The notes beneath the pieces were generated by a model. That model was not told the origin of the DNA and did no database searches. It worked only from the letters and a program-made list of their open reading frames with translations. 64,000 nt of DNA from contig JAGBAO010000008.1 of NCBI GenBank assembly GCA_017938925.1, forward strand, positions 238,499 to 302,498. Direction: 5' to 3'. Position numbers and translations under genes: made by a program. Shown one piece after another: positions 44,785 to 53,953 of the stretch. The stretch comes from Bacteroidales bacterium. Lineage in GTDB: Bacteria; Bacteroidota; Bacteroidia; Bacteroidales; UBA932. Within the stretch, counting starts at the first letter, position 1, and every line of letters begins with the position of its first letter.

Positions 44785-47070
44785 ATGAAAAGAACACTTA
44801 TATATATATTAATGGCCTTGAGTCTGTCTCTTGTCAGCTGCGAGAGCGAGATTTTCGCTCCTATTCAGACTCTTGAGGTGGACAGGGCTGAGCTTGTGGC
44901 GCCGGGAATCGGTGCAAGCTATTCGGTGTCTGTAAGCAGCAACACCTCCTGGCAGGCTGAACTGACAGCAGAAGAATGGATTTCATGCGATGTGGAGAAT
45001 TTTGTAGGTTCCGCAACCGTGAATATTGTCTTCGGCGCAAATGAAGGAGAGTCACGCAGCTGCGAGCTTGTGCTTTCTTCGGAAGACGGAAGCATCACCC
45101 GTCGTGTGACTCTCCGTCAGGGAGCCGTGATGGAGGACGGACAGATCACCATCGCAGAACTGCGCTCTCATGAAGCGGAAGGGGAGTATGTGTTTTCGGG
45201 CTCTTCCAGAATAAAGGGTTTTGTCACGACGGATCTGGAAGCTAGCAATTTCTATCCCAACTCGTTTGCAATCCAGGACGGATTCGCGGATGGAGCGGAT
45301 GGTATTACGGTTTCCCTTGCAGAACAGCCAGATTTCCTTCGCGGAGAGGAGGTTGAGGTGGACCTTGACGGTGCCGTGCTCAAGCGTAACGAGGATGGAA
45401 TGCTTGTGCTTGCCCCAGCAAAAAAACCAGCAAGGACTCAGGCAACAAGAATAGGCATAGAGCCGATGGTGGCAAAGATGCATGATCTGGCAGCCGGTGA
45501 ATATGAATCGATGCTGGTTTCCGTGTATAATCTCCAGCCTTCAGAGGAATCGATAGGAGCGACTCTCAATGATGGAGTCTTCATGGAAAACAGCAGGGGT
45601 GCACGTGCCTTCGTCAAGATATTCAAGACCTCTCTTCTTTCGGAAGTCACATGTCCTGACGGAAGCGGAAGCGTCACCGGCATAGCCGGAGCGGCAGCAC
45701 CGGAGGATGGTCATTCCTTCATCATCCCGATGGCTGTTTCTGATCTTGTGTTCGAAACAGAACGCTTCAAGATCCTGACAGGCGGCGTGTCATCGTTCCC
45801 TTATGTCCTGTCTCTGTACTCGGACAACGGAACCAACGAAAGCAACGAGCCGAAATATATTGATTATGAGGTGATTCCGTATGATCCATCGACGAAGTTC
45901 ATAGATGCCTTCTATTACGATAAGGATCGCTCAACGGATGTATCCCTGTATGTTCATGCGTCCGGAAGAACGGAAGAAGAAGTCAGAAGCAGCCTCTATT
46001 GGGGAAACAATATGGGATTTGACTGCATACCTGCCAAGTCCTTCGTCACAAGGATGAGTGCTGCCGGAGAATATCCCGGAGAGTCATATTACCTGCTTAC
46101 TATGCCGATGAAGAATGATTTCGTTCCAGCAGGCGGAACATTCAGTGTGGCTTTCTATATCTACAACACCAATTGGGCAATCAGGGACTGGAAACTGGAG
46201 TACTCTCTCGATATGAACAACTGGCATGGATATGATGAAGCTTCGGGAACGGGAGAAGGAGTGCTGGAATTCATGCCGGGAGGAAACTACACCCTGTATA
46301 ATGTCAGGTTCACGGCGCAGACAGCCATAGAGGCGACTGATATACTCTATATAAGGCTCTCGCCGTTCGGAAAGAGGGCCTGCATAAATCCGGGCTCCAT
46401 TGCAACCGGCTGGGGAAGTGATGTCAGACTTTCTGTGGGAATGCTTGTCTGCCCTCATGTTCCAAGACCTTCCGAGGCTCCTCAGAACACGATATGGCAC
46501 CACACCTTCGATTCCCTTACGGAAGGAGCGGATTATCTGATGGGAGACAGACTGGGTCTGTTTGACAACCTGAACGGACCATTGATGGGTGCATGGAATG
46601 CGGAGCAGAGAAACGGAATGTCCGGCAGCAATGTCGCCATGCGGCCTGGATATGCCCAGGTGGGATATGCTGAATATGCGACAGACGGTATCAAAGCCAC
46701 CTCATACAAAGGAAGTCTGCAGACGCCGGCCCTCGGTGTGACAGGCGACGTTACCCTCACCTTCAAGGCCATGGCATTCCAGAGTTCACGCTCAAGGAGG
46801 ACAAATATGCATAATGAGGTGCCTGAAAAGGGACCGGATGCAACTGAAATAGAGATAGAGATCACGGACGGAGGACATGTGGCGGAGCTGGATGGCGAAG
46901 CCACAGGAGATGTGCCTGAACTCATTGTGTCGGGGTTGCCGGTATCGGAGTTCAAGACGTTCACTCTCAGAATCAAGGATGTGACGGAAAACACGCGCAT
47001 CGTATTCAGAAGTGCCGAGGAAAAGGAATTTGCACGCTGGTTTATCGATGATATCATAGTTACAGAATGA
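44785..47070 (+). CDS. Surface lipoprotein with BACON, DUF5689-like and C-terminal shared module
   Basis: This 761-residue protein has a lipobox (LSLVSC), a BACON-type domain (about 28-113, VSSNTSWQAELTAEEWISC and RRVTLRQGA), and a DUF5689-like OB-type region (about 115-330, ELRSHEAEGEYVFSGSSRIKGFVTTDL). The last ~420 residues share order and motifs with the proteins at 48157 and 50447. These are a start like FPYVLSLYSDNG, an IRDWKLEYSLDMNNW motif, MSGSNVAMRPGYAQVGYA, LTFKAMAFQ and the ending RWFIDDIIVTE. BACON and DUF5689 domains occur in ligand-binding SusCD-locus lipoproteins. No catalytic motif is seen. Its stop overlaps the next start by 4 bases. Confidence 0.82.
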   Translation: MKRTLIYILMALSLSLVSCESEIFAPIQTLEVDRAELVAPGIGASYSVSVSSNTSWQAELTAEEWISCDVENFVGSATVNIVFGANEGESRSCELVLSSEDGSITRRVTLRQGAVMEDGQITIAELRSHEAEGEYVFSGSSRIKGFVTTDLEASNFYPNSFAIQDGFADGADGITVSLAEQPDFLRGEEVEVDLDGAVLKRNEDGMLVLAPAKKPARTQATRIGIEPMVAKMHDLAAGEYESMLVSVYNLQPSEESIGATLNDGVFMENSRGARAFVKIFKTSLLSEVTCPDGSGSVTGIAGAAAPEDGHSFIIPMAVSDLVFETERFKILTGGVSSFPYVLSLYSDNGTNESNEPKYIDYEVIPYDPSTKFIDAFYYDKDRSTDVSLYVHASGRTEEEVRSSLYWGNNMGFDCIPAKSFVTRMSAAGEYPGESYYLLTMPMKNDFVPAGGTFSVAFYIYNTNWAIRDWKLEYSLDMNNWHGYDEASGTGEGVLEFMPGGNYTLYNVRFTAQTAIEATDILYIRLSPFGKRACINPGSIATGWGSDVRLSVGMLVCPHVPRPSEAPQNTIWHHTFDSLTEGADYLMGDRLGLFDNLNGPLMGAWNAEQRNGMSGSNVAMRPGYAQVGYAEYATDGIKATSYKGSLQTPALGVTGDVTLTFKAMAFQSSRSRRTNMHNEVPEKGPDATEIEIEITDGGHVAELDGEATGDVPELIVSGLPVSEFKTFTLRIKDVTENTRIVFRSAEEKEFARWFIDDIIVTE

Positions 47071-48137
47071 ATATGAAAAGATTAATATACATATTGTCAT
47101 GTCTTCTGACCGTTGTTTCCTGCGCTCAGAAGCTGGATAATTCGGATTTCATTCCAGGAATGGATGAGGGAGACCTGAATCCAGACCAGAATATTTCCGG
47201 ACCCGCCGCGCCCGATACGGTTCTCGCGAACCAGGTTAAGGTCATGTCATTCAATGTCAGAGTAGGAACAGAAGACGGAACAGATCCTAAGGACTGGCCT
47301 GCACGCCGCAAGTCCGTGAAACCCCTGCTGACCAAGGAGAATCCGACTGTCATCGGACTTCAGGAGGCCCTCAAGCATCAGCTGGATTATATCAGTCTTG
47401 AAATGGAAGGATATTCCTCATATGGACTTGGACGTGATGACGGAAAGACTTCCGGAGAGATTATGGCCATATTATGGAATGACTCCCAGGTTGAATGCGT
47501 TAATAAAGGAACTTTCTGGCTGTCAGCGACCCCTGACGAGGTCTCGAAGGGCTGGGATGCCGGATACATGAGGACCGCGACCTGGGGAGAGTTCACTATC
47601 AAGGCCACAAAACAGAAGTTCTTCTATCTGAATACGCATGTGGACAACACAGGAAAACTGGCACAAGTACAGTCCATGCATCTCATAAAGGAAAAGGTGA
47701 AGGAACTCAATCCATACGGCTTCCCTGTCATCATCACCGGTGACTTCAATGCGGAGCTCTCGCATGCCATGTTCGAGCCGTTCAATGAATGGCTCTATGA
47801 TGCACGATCGACAGCTCCGGTCACTGACACCAGGGCCACATATCACGGATTCGGACTGTATAGCACCAAGATCGACCATATATTCTACACGGGACTTATT
47901 CCGTTGGAATACAAGACAATCAACAAGACATACGAAGGCGTGACCTATATCTCGGACCACTATCCGATTGCGGCTCTTTTTGAACTGACCGGTTCCGCCG
48001 ATCCGGATGCCCCTCAGGCACCTGGAAACTATGGCGATCTCACTGAGGAGAACTTCCCATGCGATGACTACAACGAGCCGCCTCAGACGGGTGCAGGATA
48101 TGAGGATATGACGGAGGAGGACTACCTTCTTCAGTAA
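47067..48137 (+). CDS. EEP-family phosphoesterase lipoprotein
   Basis: The 356 residues carry a lipobox (LLTVVSC) and a low-complexity linker, then a full EEP domain: VMSFNVRVG, GLQEALKHQ, NTHVDNTG, TGDFNAELS, KIDHIFYTG and SDHYPIAALFEL. An acidic tail (EDMTEEDYLLQ) follows the domain. It is a paralogue of the secreted enzyme at 6.8 kb with a lipid anchor and tail added. It is the only recognisable enzyme in the SusCD locus, so its substrate is probably related to the imported ligand: nucleic acid, phospholipid or another phosphodiester (inference). Confidence 0.88.
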   Translation: MNMKRLIYILSCLLTVVSCAQKLDNSDFIPGMDEGDLNPDQNISGPAAPDTVLANQVKVMSFNVRVGTEDGTDPKDWPARRKSVKPLLTKENPTVIGLQEALKHQLDYISLEMEGYSSYGLGRDDGKTSGEIMAILWNDSQVECVNKGTFWLSATPDEVSKGWDAGYMRTATWGEFTIKATKQKFFYLNTHVDNTGKLAQVQSMHLIKEKVKELNPYGFPVIITGDFNAELSHAMFEPFNEWLYDARSTAPVTDTRATYHGFGLYSTKIDHIFYTGLIPLEYKTINKTYEGVTYISDHYPIAALFELTGSADPDAPQAPGNYGDLTEENFPCDDYNEPPQTGAGYEDMTEEDYLLQ

Positions 48138-48156
48138 CAAAAATCTGGAAAAATCA

Positions 48157-50283
48157 ATGAATATGAAGAATATAAGGATTTCAATTTATGCAATGATGCT
48201 TCTGATGGGAGTGTCATGCGTCAAGGAGGAGCAGGAGACCGTCATACCTCCTGTGACAGAAAATTCGGATGTCCCTTCCTTTGTTGCCCTTGGCAGCCAG
48301 GTGGGAGGATCTGCTGCAAGCAAGGTGTCACTCATGGAGAACGGCACCTCCGTTAATTGGGCTATAGGTGATCTGGTGGCAGTCGCTGACGGAAGTTCGG
48401 ACATATATAAGTTCGCTTCGGAAGGAGACGGCACCAGCGCCATCTTCCGCTACCAGTCTCAGGGCGAGGAAGAATGCATGTTCAACAAATCGGCTGAGAA
48501 GTACCTGATGACCTATCCGTGGACCTCGGAGGTAACGATAGATGTGGCAAAGAACACCGTTACGTCAAGTCTGTCAGCAGTCCAGAACGCAGTCAAAGGA
48601 AACTTTGAGGGAGTCAATGCCGTTGCAGTTGCAGCCGGCAATGATATGGAGACTCCTTTTGCCTTCAAGTGTGCAGTTTCCATGCTGAAGGTGGAGATCC
48701 CTGAAGATCTGGCCGGAAAGATTGCCGAACTTGCCGTGAGAGGCAACAACGAGGGTGAGGACCTGGCAGGTGATCTTGTGATTTCGTGCACGGATGAAGG
48801 ACCTGTGACTGCTCTTGGAACCATAAAGCATTCCGAGGTGAGGCTTATCTCTGAGACAGGTATTCTCGAGCCCGGAACATATTATATTGCAATTGCTCCT
48901 GTGACCGTATCAAAGGGAATCAGCGTGGTTGCGGTTTCTGCTGACAATTACACCGAGTTTGAGATCAGTACCGCGAAGGAGGCAAAGACCTTCGAACCGG
49001 GATACATATATAATCTTGGTGCACTGAATGCAGAGAAGATAGAGTTTCCGGCGGCGGTTGGAAGGCTTCCTTATGTGTTCTCGTTGTTTGCGGAAGCAGG
49101 AAGTGGTAATAGGCCTAAATATATAGAAACGCCAAAAGTAGAAAGCGGTGGAGCAAAACTTCCATTGACAGATGCAACAACTGGGGTTGTGTTTGACGCA
49201 AAGGTAAACGGAACAGTTGCAATTTACTGGTCTAATGGTTGGGCAGGCTATGATAACGTATGTGGTTCGTATTTTACAACCCAAGAGTCTGCCGGTGCCA
49301 ATCATAAAGACTCATATTTCATATTCACCATGCCTCTGCATACATCTTTGCCTCAAACCTTCAGGGTATCTTTCGGTGCTATGGCAGATAAAAACGATGC
49401 GATAAAAGACTGGAAGGTTCAGTATTCGGATGACTTGGTAAATTGGTATGATGGCGCAACATATGAAATAGCCCTAAAGGCTAAATATTATTCTGTTGAA
49501 ATCACCACGGATCCTGAAGTTGCTACTTTCAGTGCTGGTGATGTCCTTTATCTGAGATGGATTCCGGTAGGAAAGACTGGCTGCAGCGGTAATGAGACCA
49601 CTGGTATGCTGTCCGAAACACGAGTACATATTTTAAGCGGAGTTGTGATAACGGATGTTGAGTCTCCGGATTCTTATGCATCCGGCAATGTCTATGCCGA
49701 GGACTTTGACCGCATCAGCGGTGGTGTGGATTATCGTCATGCCGGTCTTGCAAACGGTATAGAAAAGCTTGGTCTTCTCACAGAAATATCAGGAGAAAAG
49801 ATTGAAAATTGGACTGATGAGCAGAAAAAAGGTCTGAGTGGCTCTAATGTCGTTGAACGCCCGGGATATGTGCAGATTGGTTTTGCTACCTATAAGGATG
49901 ATAATAGAAACTGTAGTGTTGCTAATACAACTAATCATGTAGGCTCGCTTGTGACTCCGAAGTTAACAGCAGCTTCCGGAACTCTAAATCTTTCATTCAA
50001 GGCGATGTGTTTCCTTTCTCCACTTACAGGAAGAACAAGTACAAGCTGGGCTCCCGCAGCCGATGTTACAGACATCGTCGTGAATATCAAAGGAGCAGGA
50101 TCATTCAATCCTTCCGCACCTGTGACTTCAATGACCCTCAGCGGCATTTCCACAAGCGGGTTCGACACTCAGAATCTGACCATATATAACTCTGATGCAA
50201 CCACTCAGATCGAGTTTACCAGCACAGCTGTTTCCGGCAAGGGTACCCGCTGGTTCCTGGATGATATCAGTATATCTAAATAA
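48157..50283 (+). CDS. Fimbrillin-like lipoprotein with C-terminal shared module, copy 1
   Basis: The 708-residue protein has a lipobox (LLMGVSC). A fimbrillin/Mfa-like N-terminal region follows (about 30-295: SLMENGTSVNWAIGDLVAVADGS, YYIAIAPVTVSKG, FEPGYIYNLGAL). Then comes the ~410-residue module shared with its neighbours (RLPYVFSLFAEAG, FRVSFGAMADKNDAIKDWKVQYS, LSGSNVVERPGYVQIGFA, RWFLDDISISK). Such proteins are exposed at the cell surface and may bind ligand or form short fibres. Nearly all of 49080-49960 looks more AT-rich than the flanking parts of the same gene. Confidence 0.78.
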   Translation: MNMKNIRISIYAMMLLMGVSCVKEEQETVIPPVTENSDVPSFVALGSQVGGSAASKVSLMENGTSVNWAIGDLVAVADGSSDIYKFASEGDGTSAIFRYQSQGEEECMFNKSAEKYLMTYPWTSEVTIDVAKNTVTSSLSAVQNAVKGNFEGVNAVAVAAGNDMETPFAFKCAVSMLKVEIPEDLAGKIAELAVRGNNEGEDLAGDLVISCTDEGPVTALGTIKHSEVRLISETGILEPGTYYIAIAPVTVSKGISVVAVSADNYTEFEISTAKEAKTFEPGYIYNLGALNAEKIEFPAAVGRLPYVFSLFAEAGSGNRPKYIETPKVESGGAKLPLTDATTGVVFDAKVNGTVAIYWSNGWAGYDNVCGSYFTTQESAGANHKDSYFIFTMPLHTSLPQTFRVSFGAMADKNDAIKDWKVQYSDDLVNWYDGATYEIALKAKYYSVEITTDPEVATFSAGDVLYLRWIPVGKTGCSGNETTGMLSETRVHILSGVVITDVESPDSYASGNVYAEDFDRISGGVDYRHAGLANGIEKLGLLTEISGEKIENWTDEQKKGLSGSNVVERPGYVQIGFATYKDDNRNCSVANTTNHVGSLVTPKLTAASGTLNLSFKAMCFLSPLTGRTSTSWAPAADVTDIVVNIKGAGSFNPSAPVTSMTLSGISTSGFDTQNLTIYNSDATTQIEFTSTAVSGKGTRWFLDDISISK

Positions 50284-50304
50284 AATCACTAACCATCAAT
50301 TAAT

Positions 50305-50433
50305 ATGAAAACAAAAAATGTTTATGAAACTCCGGTTTCGAAAATCGTGACGGTGTCCGCAGAAGGTGTATTATGCACCAGTCTGACAGAGACCACAGTG
50401 GAAAATTACACTTATGAAGAATTTAAATGGTAA
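50305..50433 (+). CDS. 42-residue peptide between the fimbrillin-like genes
   Basis: A complete small ORF (ATG 50305, TAA 50431-50433) starts MKTKNVYETPVSKIVTVSA, continues with EGVLCTS and ends TYEEFKW. The pattern of an MK-x-Y-x-x-P start, a short beta-like stretch, E-G-x-L-C and an aromatic end resembles the tiny ORFs found near fimbrillin and SusCD genes in Bacteroidales, whose role I do not know. It lies 21 bp after one lipoprotein gene and 13 bp before the next, in the same direction, with an AT-rich leader before the ATG. Confidence 0.6.
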   Translation: MKTKNVYETPVSKIVTVSAEGVLCTSLTETTVENYTYEEFKW

Positions 50434-50446
50434 AGGAGGAAAAGTC

Positions 50447-52663
50447 ATGAAGAAATTTGGAATATTCGCAGCTGCCTTTGCAATTCTGGCATCGGCATCA
50501 TGCATGGAGGAGACTATCGCTCCTGAAACAGTGACAGGCGACGGTGCATCATTCACCGCAACACGCGCAGACTACAATGGCGCCACCAAGACTGTCCTTG
50601 TGGACGGCTGCAAGGTGGAGTGGAAGGCTGGAAACCAGGTCCTGGTGTTTAATGAAAGTTTAGGAATTAATCCGGAAGATGATAAAAATCTAGGCAAAGA
50701 TAATAACCAAGTGTTTGATGATGAAGCATGGAAAACAGGAAAGTGGTTCAAATCCGAATTAGGTGGTTCTTCTGTTGTGTTTAAAACAGATGACAAGAAT
50801 TTCAGCTTTGCTGAAGGACAGGATTATATCATGCTTCATCCTGCCGGAGGTAATTACTATGGTCTTTGTACTGATGGCGCCAGGTATATGCGTTTCTGGC
50901 TGAGTGATCAGACTGCGACACCTGGAACCTACAATGAGACATATGGTTATTGTGCGGCAAAGGCTTCTGATTTCTCAAAGCCGGTAGTGTTCAAGAACCT
51001 TCTCCCTCTGTTGAAATTCACTGTCCCAGCTTCATTGGACGGAAGAATAAAAACTATTACCGTCACAAGCAATAATCCTGACGAAGATGGATTTGTAGCA
51101 GGAAACATGCTTTGCGACTATAGAGGATCCGAACCTAAGGTGTATGTCTTCTCGGAATTTGATAATGGACGCTATAGCTACAAGGGAGGTAGGACAAGTG
51201 TTTCACTTAATTTGGATGCGGGAATGGCAGCAGGTGAGTACTACCTCGCGATCGCTCCTAAGACTTATTCACAGGGCCTCAAGGTGACTGTGACATACAA
51301 GGATGGAACGACATCCACCCGTTCATCTTCAAACCCTGTGGAACTTGAGAGCAGCGTAATCTACAACATGGGTAATGTCGGTGCCGAGAACTATTCGGGA
51401 CCTGGTATTACAGGGCTTCCTTATGTATTCTCGTTGACTGCAACAAAAGGAACTGATAATGTGGCGAAATATTTGGACAAGATTACATTAGGCGAATATA
51501 CTACAGTATCTGAAAATATTGGTTACCGTGACTGTTTCTTATATGAAAATACAGGGGCAGTTCTGCAGTGCAGACAAGCCGGTCGTTCCGCTTCTGATAC
51601 ACAGGCAGCAGCTTATTGGTCTGATAAAAAGGGCCTTGACAATATTCCTGCCATATCAATGGTTTCCAGTGAGTATAAACCTGGCTATGAGTCTTACTAC
51701 AAACTCACTGTTCCGCTCCGTTTTCAGATGCCAAATAAATTTAGGGTATCCTTTGGTTTACGTATTGTTACAGGTTCTTCCACTAATTGGTCCCTTAAAT
51801 ATTCCATAGATGATGAGACATGGTATGATGGCGGAAGCATAAATCGTACGAATATAAACGATGCGCGCATGCATAGCATTGTAGTGGATTCAAAGTTGAC
51901 GATCAATGAAGTCCTTTATCTGAAATTAGTGCCAACAGGGACAGCGACATTGTATAATGGCAATGATCCATGGGGCAAGGACAAGTTCTCTCAGTTGTGG
52001 GGCGGTATTCTTATCACGGATATGTCTGAGCAGCCTGCCACTCCAAAGCCAGATGGTGCAGTGTATTTCGAAGCATTCGACAAGATGGTCGGCGGTGTTG
52101 ACTATCTTATGGGCGGACAGAGCGAAGGAACAAATAGACTTGGATTCTTATCTGAAATTTACGGACAGACCATTGGGTCAAATTCAGATACAGATCCTAC
52201 AGCTAAGCCGACAGTGTGGAACGGTCTTACATGTTCGACAGTAGCGATGAGGCCAGGCTACGCTCAGATCGGGCGTACGCAGACAAATCAGGGATATCGC
52301 GATTGGGCAACATACAATAATAAGATCGGTAAAATGGTGACTCCAACACTGGCTGCAGGCAATCTTACATTGTCGTTTAAAGCGATGATGTACAGATGTC
52401 CATTGATTGGGCGTACCGACACAACCCCTATTGACAATGTTGTGGCAGACAAGATAGTTGTAAACATCCTCGGTGGCGGTACTTTCGAAGATGGTACTAC
52501 TACATCAAAGACCATTTCCGGAGTACCATACTCAGCGTTCCAGACCCAGACATTGACCATAAAGAACGCAACTGCTGATACTCAGATAGAGTTCACCAGC
52601 CCGACAGAAGTGCCTTCTACCCGCTGGTTCATCGACGACATCTGCGTGAACAAAGCAGAATAG
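50447..52663 (+). CDS. Fimbrillin-like lipoprotein with C-terminal shared module, copy 2
   Basis: The 738 residues from the ATG at 50447 begin MKKFGIFAAAFAILASASC (lipobox ASASC). An in-frame ATG 33 bp upstream gives a poor signal peptide and overlaps the small ORF. A fimbrillin-like domain (ADYNGATKTVLVDGCKVEWKAGNQVLVF, YYLAIAPKTYSQGLKVTV) is followed by the shared module (GLPYVFSLTATKG, FRVSFGLRI, FEAFDKMVGGVDYLMGGQ, TVAMRPGYAQIGRT, RWFIDDICVNKAE). Composition is patchy: a hand count gives 20 G+C of 60 at 50641-50700 against 36 of 60 at 50581-50640. This suggests mosaic origin. Confidence 0.78.
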   Translation: MKKFGIFAAAFAILASASCMEETIAPETVTGDGASFTATRADYNGATKTVLVDGCKVEWKAGNQVLVFNESLGINPEDDKNLGKDNNQVFDDEAWKTGKWFKSELGGSSVVFKTDDKNFSFAEGQDYIMLHPAGGNYYGLCTDGARYMRFWLSDQTATPGTYNETYGYCAAKASDFSKPVVFKNLLPLLKFTVPASLDGRIKTITVTSNNPDEDGFVAGNMLCDYRGSEPKVYVFSEFDNGRYSYKGGRTSVSLNLDAGMAAGEYYLAIAPKTYSQGLKVTVTYKDGTTSTRSSSNPVELESSVIYNMGNVGAENYSGPGITGLPYVFSLTATKGTDNVAKYLDKITLGEYTTVSENIGYRDCFLYENTGAVLQCRQAGRSASDTQAAAYWSDKKGLDNIPAISMVSSEYKPGYESYYKLTVPLRFQMPNKFRVSFGLRIVTGSSTNWSLKYSIDDETWYDGGSINRTNINDARMHSIVVDSKLTINEVLYLKLVPTGTATLYNGNDPWGKDKFSQLWGGILITDMSEQPATPKPDGAVYFEAFDKMVGGVDYLMGGQSEGTNRLGFLSEIYGQTIGSNSDTDPTAKPTVWNGLTCSTVAMRPGYAQIGRTQTNQGYRDWATYNNKIGKMVTPTLAAGNLTLSFKAMMYRCPLIGRTDTTPIDNVVADKIVVNILGGGTFEDGTTTSKTISGVPYSAFQTQTLTIKNATADTQIEFTSPTEVPSTRWFIDDICVNKAE

Positions 52664-52665
52664 TC

Positions 52666-52792
52666 CGGGTAGCATCCCGAACTAAAACATACTGAAACTG
52701 CCCGCGATACCATCTTTTTCTGGGGGTCGCGGGCAGTTTTCCTGTAAAAGTGCGCGGGATGGGATGCCTCAGGCGGGACTGAGGAGAGCCAG
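52666..52792. repeat. 127-bp direct repeat, left copy, with strong terminator hairpin
   Basis: About 97 % identical to 56469-56594 (one substitution, one 2-base and one 1-base gap). It holds a 13-bp perfect hairpin (52695-52707 with 52727-52739, AAACTGCCCGCGA arm) with T-run ends on both strands, so it can end transcription of the lipoprotein operon. Its right end contains a copy of the last ~23 bases of the CpXC gene coding end, frameshifted by one base, so this copy looks derived from the right one. Confidence 0.85.
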
Positions 52793-52892
52793 CCGCTTGA
52801 AAAGGTTTAGAGTATCTTATAATCACCTTTTTATAAAAAAAGTTAAAAACATATAAAAAAAAGAAAAATCTGCATGGCGGCGTGTCGAAAAT

Positions 52893-52924
52893 TTTGACAG
52901 ACTGCCTGCTTTTTCGCAACTTTG
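52893..52924 (+). promoter_or_regulatory. Promoter for the KilA-N gene
   Basis: TTTG at 52893-52896, 20 bp, then CAACTTTG at 52917-52924. This is one base from TAnnTTTG with ideal spacing, 56 bp before the ATG. Confidence 0.6.
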
Positions 52925-52979
52925 CGGGGATTGAAGGGGCCATGAACAAATTTTTATTAACCCTTAAAAGGATTTGTTT

Positions 52980-53786
52980 ATGGCTAAGATTTTTGTAAAA
53001 GAGTCTGAGATCACAGTTCTCAGCATGAATGAAAATGATTACATTTCATTGACCGACATCGCCAAGCATAAGAGCGATGAATCTTTTATTGTAATCTGCA
53101 ATTGGATGCGCAATCGTAATACGATTGAATACCTCGGAATCTGGGAAACATTGTTCAATCCGGATTTTAAACCTATCGAATTCGATAGGTTTAAAAAAGA
53201 GGCAGGACTGAATGCCTTTACTCTTTCTCCTCAGAAATGGATAAACTCTACTAATGCGAAAGGTATAGTCACTCGTTCCGGGCGTTATGGTGGCACCTTT
53301 GCCCATAAGGACATAGCATTTAAGTTCGCTAGCTGGATTTCTGTCGAATTTGAACTTTATATGGTCAAGGAGTTCCAACGCCTGAAGGAGCATGAGGCAG
53401 AGAAACTGGGCTGGAACGCCAGGCGAGAACTCGCGAAGATCAATTACCATATCCATACCAGCGCAGTCGGCCGGCATCTTGTTCCGCCAAAGGTCACTGC
53501 TGATCAGATACGGTATGTCTATGCTTCTGAGGCCGACATGCTGAATGTCGCGCTGTTCGGTGTGACTGCCAGACAATGGCGGGAAGCCAATCCTGACCTT
53601 GACGGCAATATCCGTGACTATGCCTCGATCAATGAACTGATCTGCCTCTCGAATATGGAAAGCATGAACTCCGTGCTGATAGAGGAAGGCCTGTCTCAGT
53701 CGGATCGTCTTGTACGGCTGAATGAAATGGCTATCCGTCAGATGGAGATATTGTCCGGATCTGGCAGTCGCGACCTCCTTAAATGA
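52980..53786 (+). CDS. KilA-N domain protein
   Basis: The 268 residues open with a KilA-N DNA-binding domain (about 15-130): MNENDYISLTDIAKHK, WMRNRNTIEYLGIWE and GRYGGTFAHKDIAFKFASWISVEFELYMVKEFQRLK. A C-terminal helical region follows (LNVALFGVTARQWREANPDLDGNIRDYASINELICLSNMESMN). KilA-N proteins derive from phage antirepressors and are also common in Bacteroidales chromosomes, often without a prophage. Here no phage genes are near. A TTG two codons earlier is possible; the ATG is preferred. The coding sequence contains a perfect 32-bp palindrome, and related half-sites cluster just downstream. Confidence 0.88.
   Translation: MAKIFVKESEITVLSMNENDYISLTDIAKHKSDESFIVICNWMRNRNTIEYLGIWETLFNPDFKPIEFDRFKKEAGLNAFTLSPQKWINSTNAKGIVTRSGRYGGTFAHKDIAFKFASWISVEFELYMVKEFQRLKEHEAEKLGWNARRELAKINYHIHTSAVGRHLVPPKVTADQIRYVYASEADMLNVALFGVTARQWREANPDLDGNIRDYASINELICLSNMESMNSVLIEEGLSQSDRLVRLNEMAIRQMEILSGSGSRDLLK
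53165..53196. promoter_or_regulatory. Perfect 32-bp palindrome inside the KilA-N gene
   Basis: The 16-base arm TTTTAAACCTATCGAA is followed directly by its exact reverse complement. It encodes FKPIEFDRFK in the sense strand, and the same peptide would be read on the antisense strand. CCTATCG half-sites recur at 53954-54043. It is a possible autoregulatory operator. Confidence 0.5.
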
Positions 53787-53800
53787 CTTATTAATAAAAA

Positions 53801-53871
53801 GAAAGCGGAACCTTAATGTGTTGCCTTCGCAGGCTGTTGAATCAAAATCTATTATGAAAGGTACCGCTTTC
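53801..53871 (+). other. Structured leader hairpin around a small ORF start
   Basis: GAAAGCGGAACCTT (53801-53814) pairs with AAGGTACCGCTTTC (53858-53871) at 13 of 14 positions. The 43-base loop contains a small GCCT-TTCG-C-AGGC-type hairpin. The ATG of the 27-codon ORF lies just before the right arm. The leader may control that ORF. Confidence 0.45.
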
Positions 53872-53937
53872 CATGTATGTATATTCCCGGAAGACGACAC
53901 CAATAAAATGGCGCAGGACTTCCCGCACAACCCATAG
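53854..53937 (+). CDS. Possible 27-residue peptide ORF, perhaps a broken longer gene
   Basis: ATG at 53854 reads MKGTAFHVCIFPEDDTNKMA onward and stops at TAG 53935-53937. Reading through that TAG, the same frame stays open for 32 more codons (ASDGLPIDRQPCAKTQN onward) to a TGA at 54034-54036. This could be a short peptide, an amber-interrupted ~60-residue protein, or chance in a structured RNA. The leader AATCTATTATG also occurs before the barrel gene at 55997. Confidence 0.35.
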   Translation: MKGTAFHVCIFPEDDTNKMAQDFPHNP

Positions 53938-53953
53938 GCTTCCGACGGCCTAC

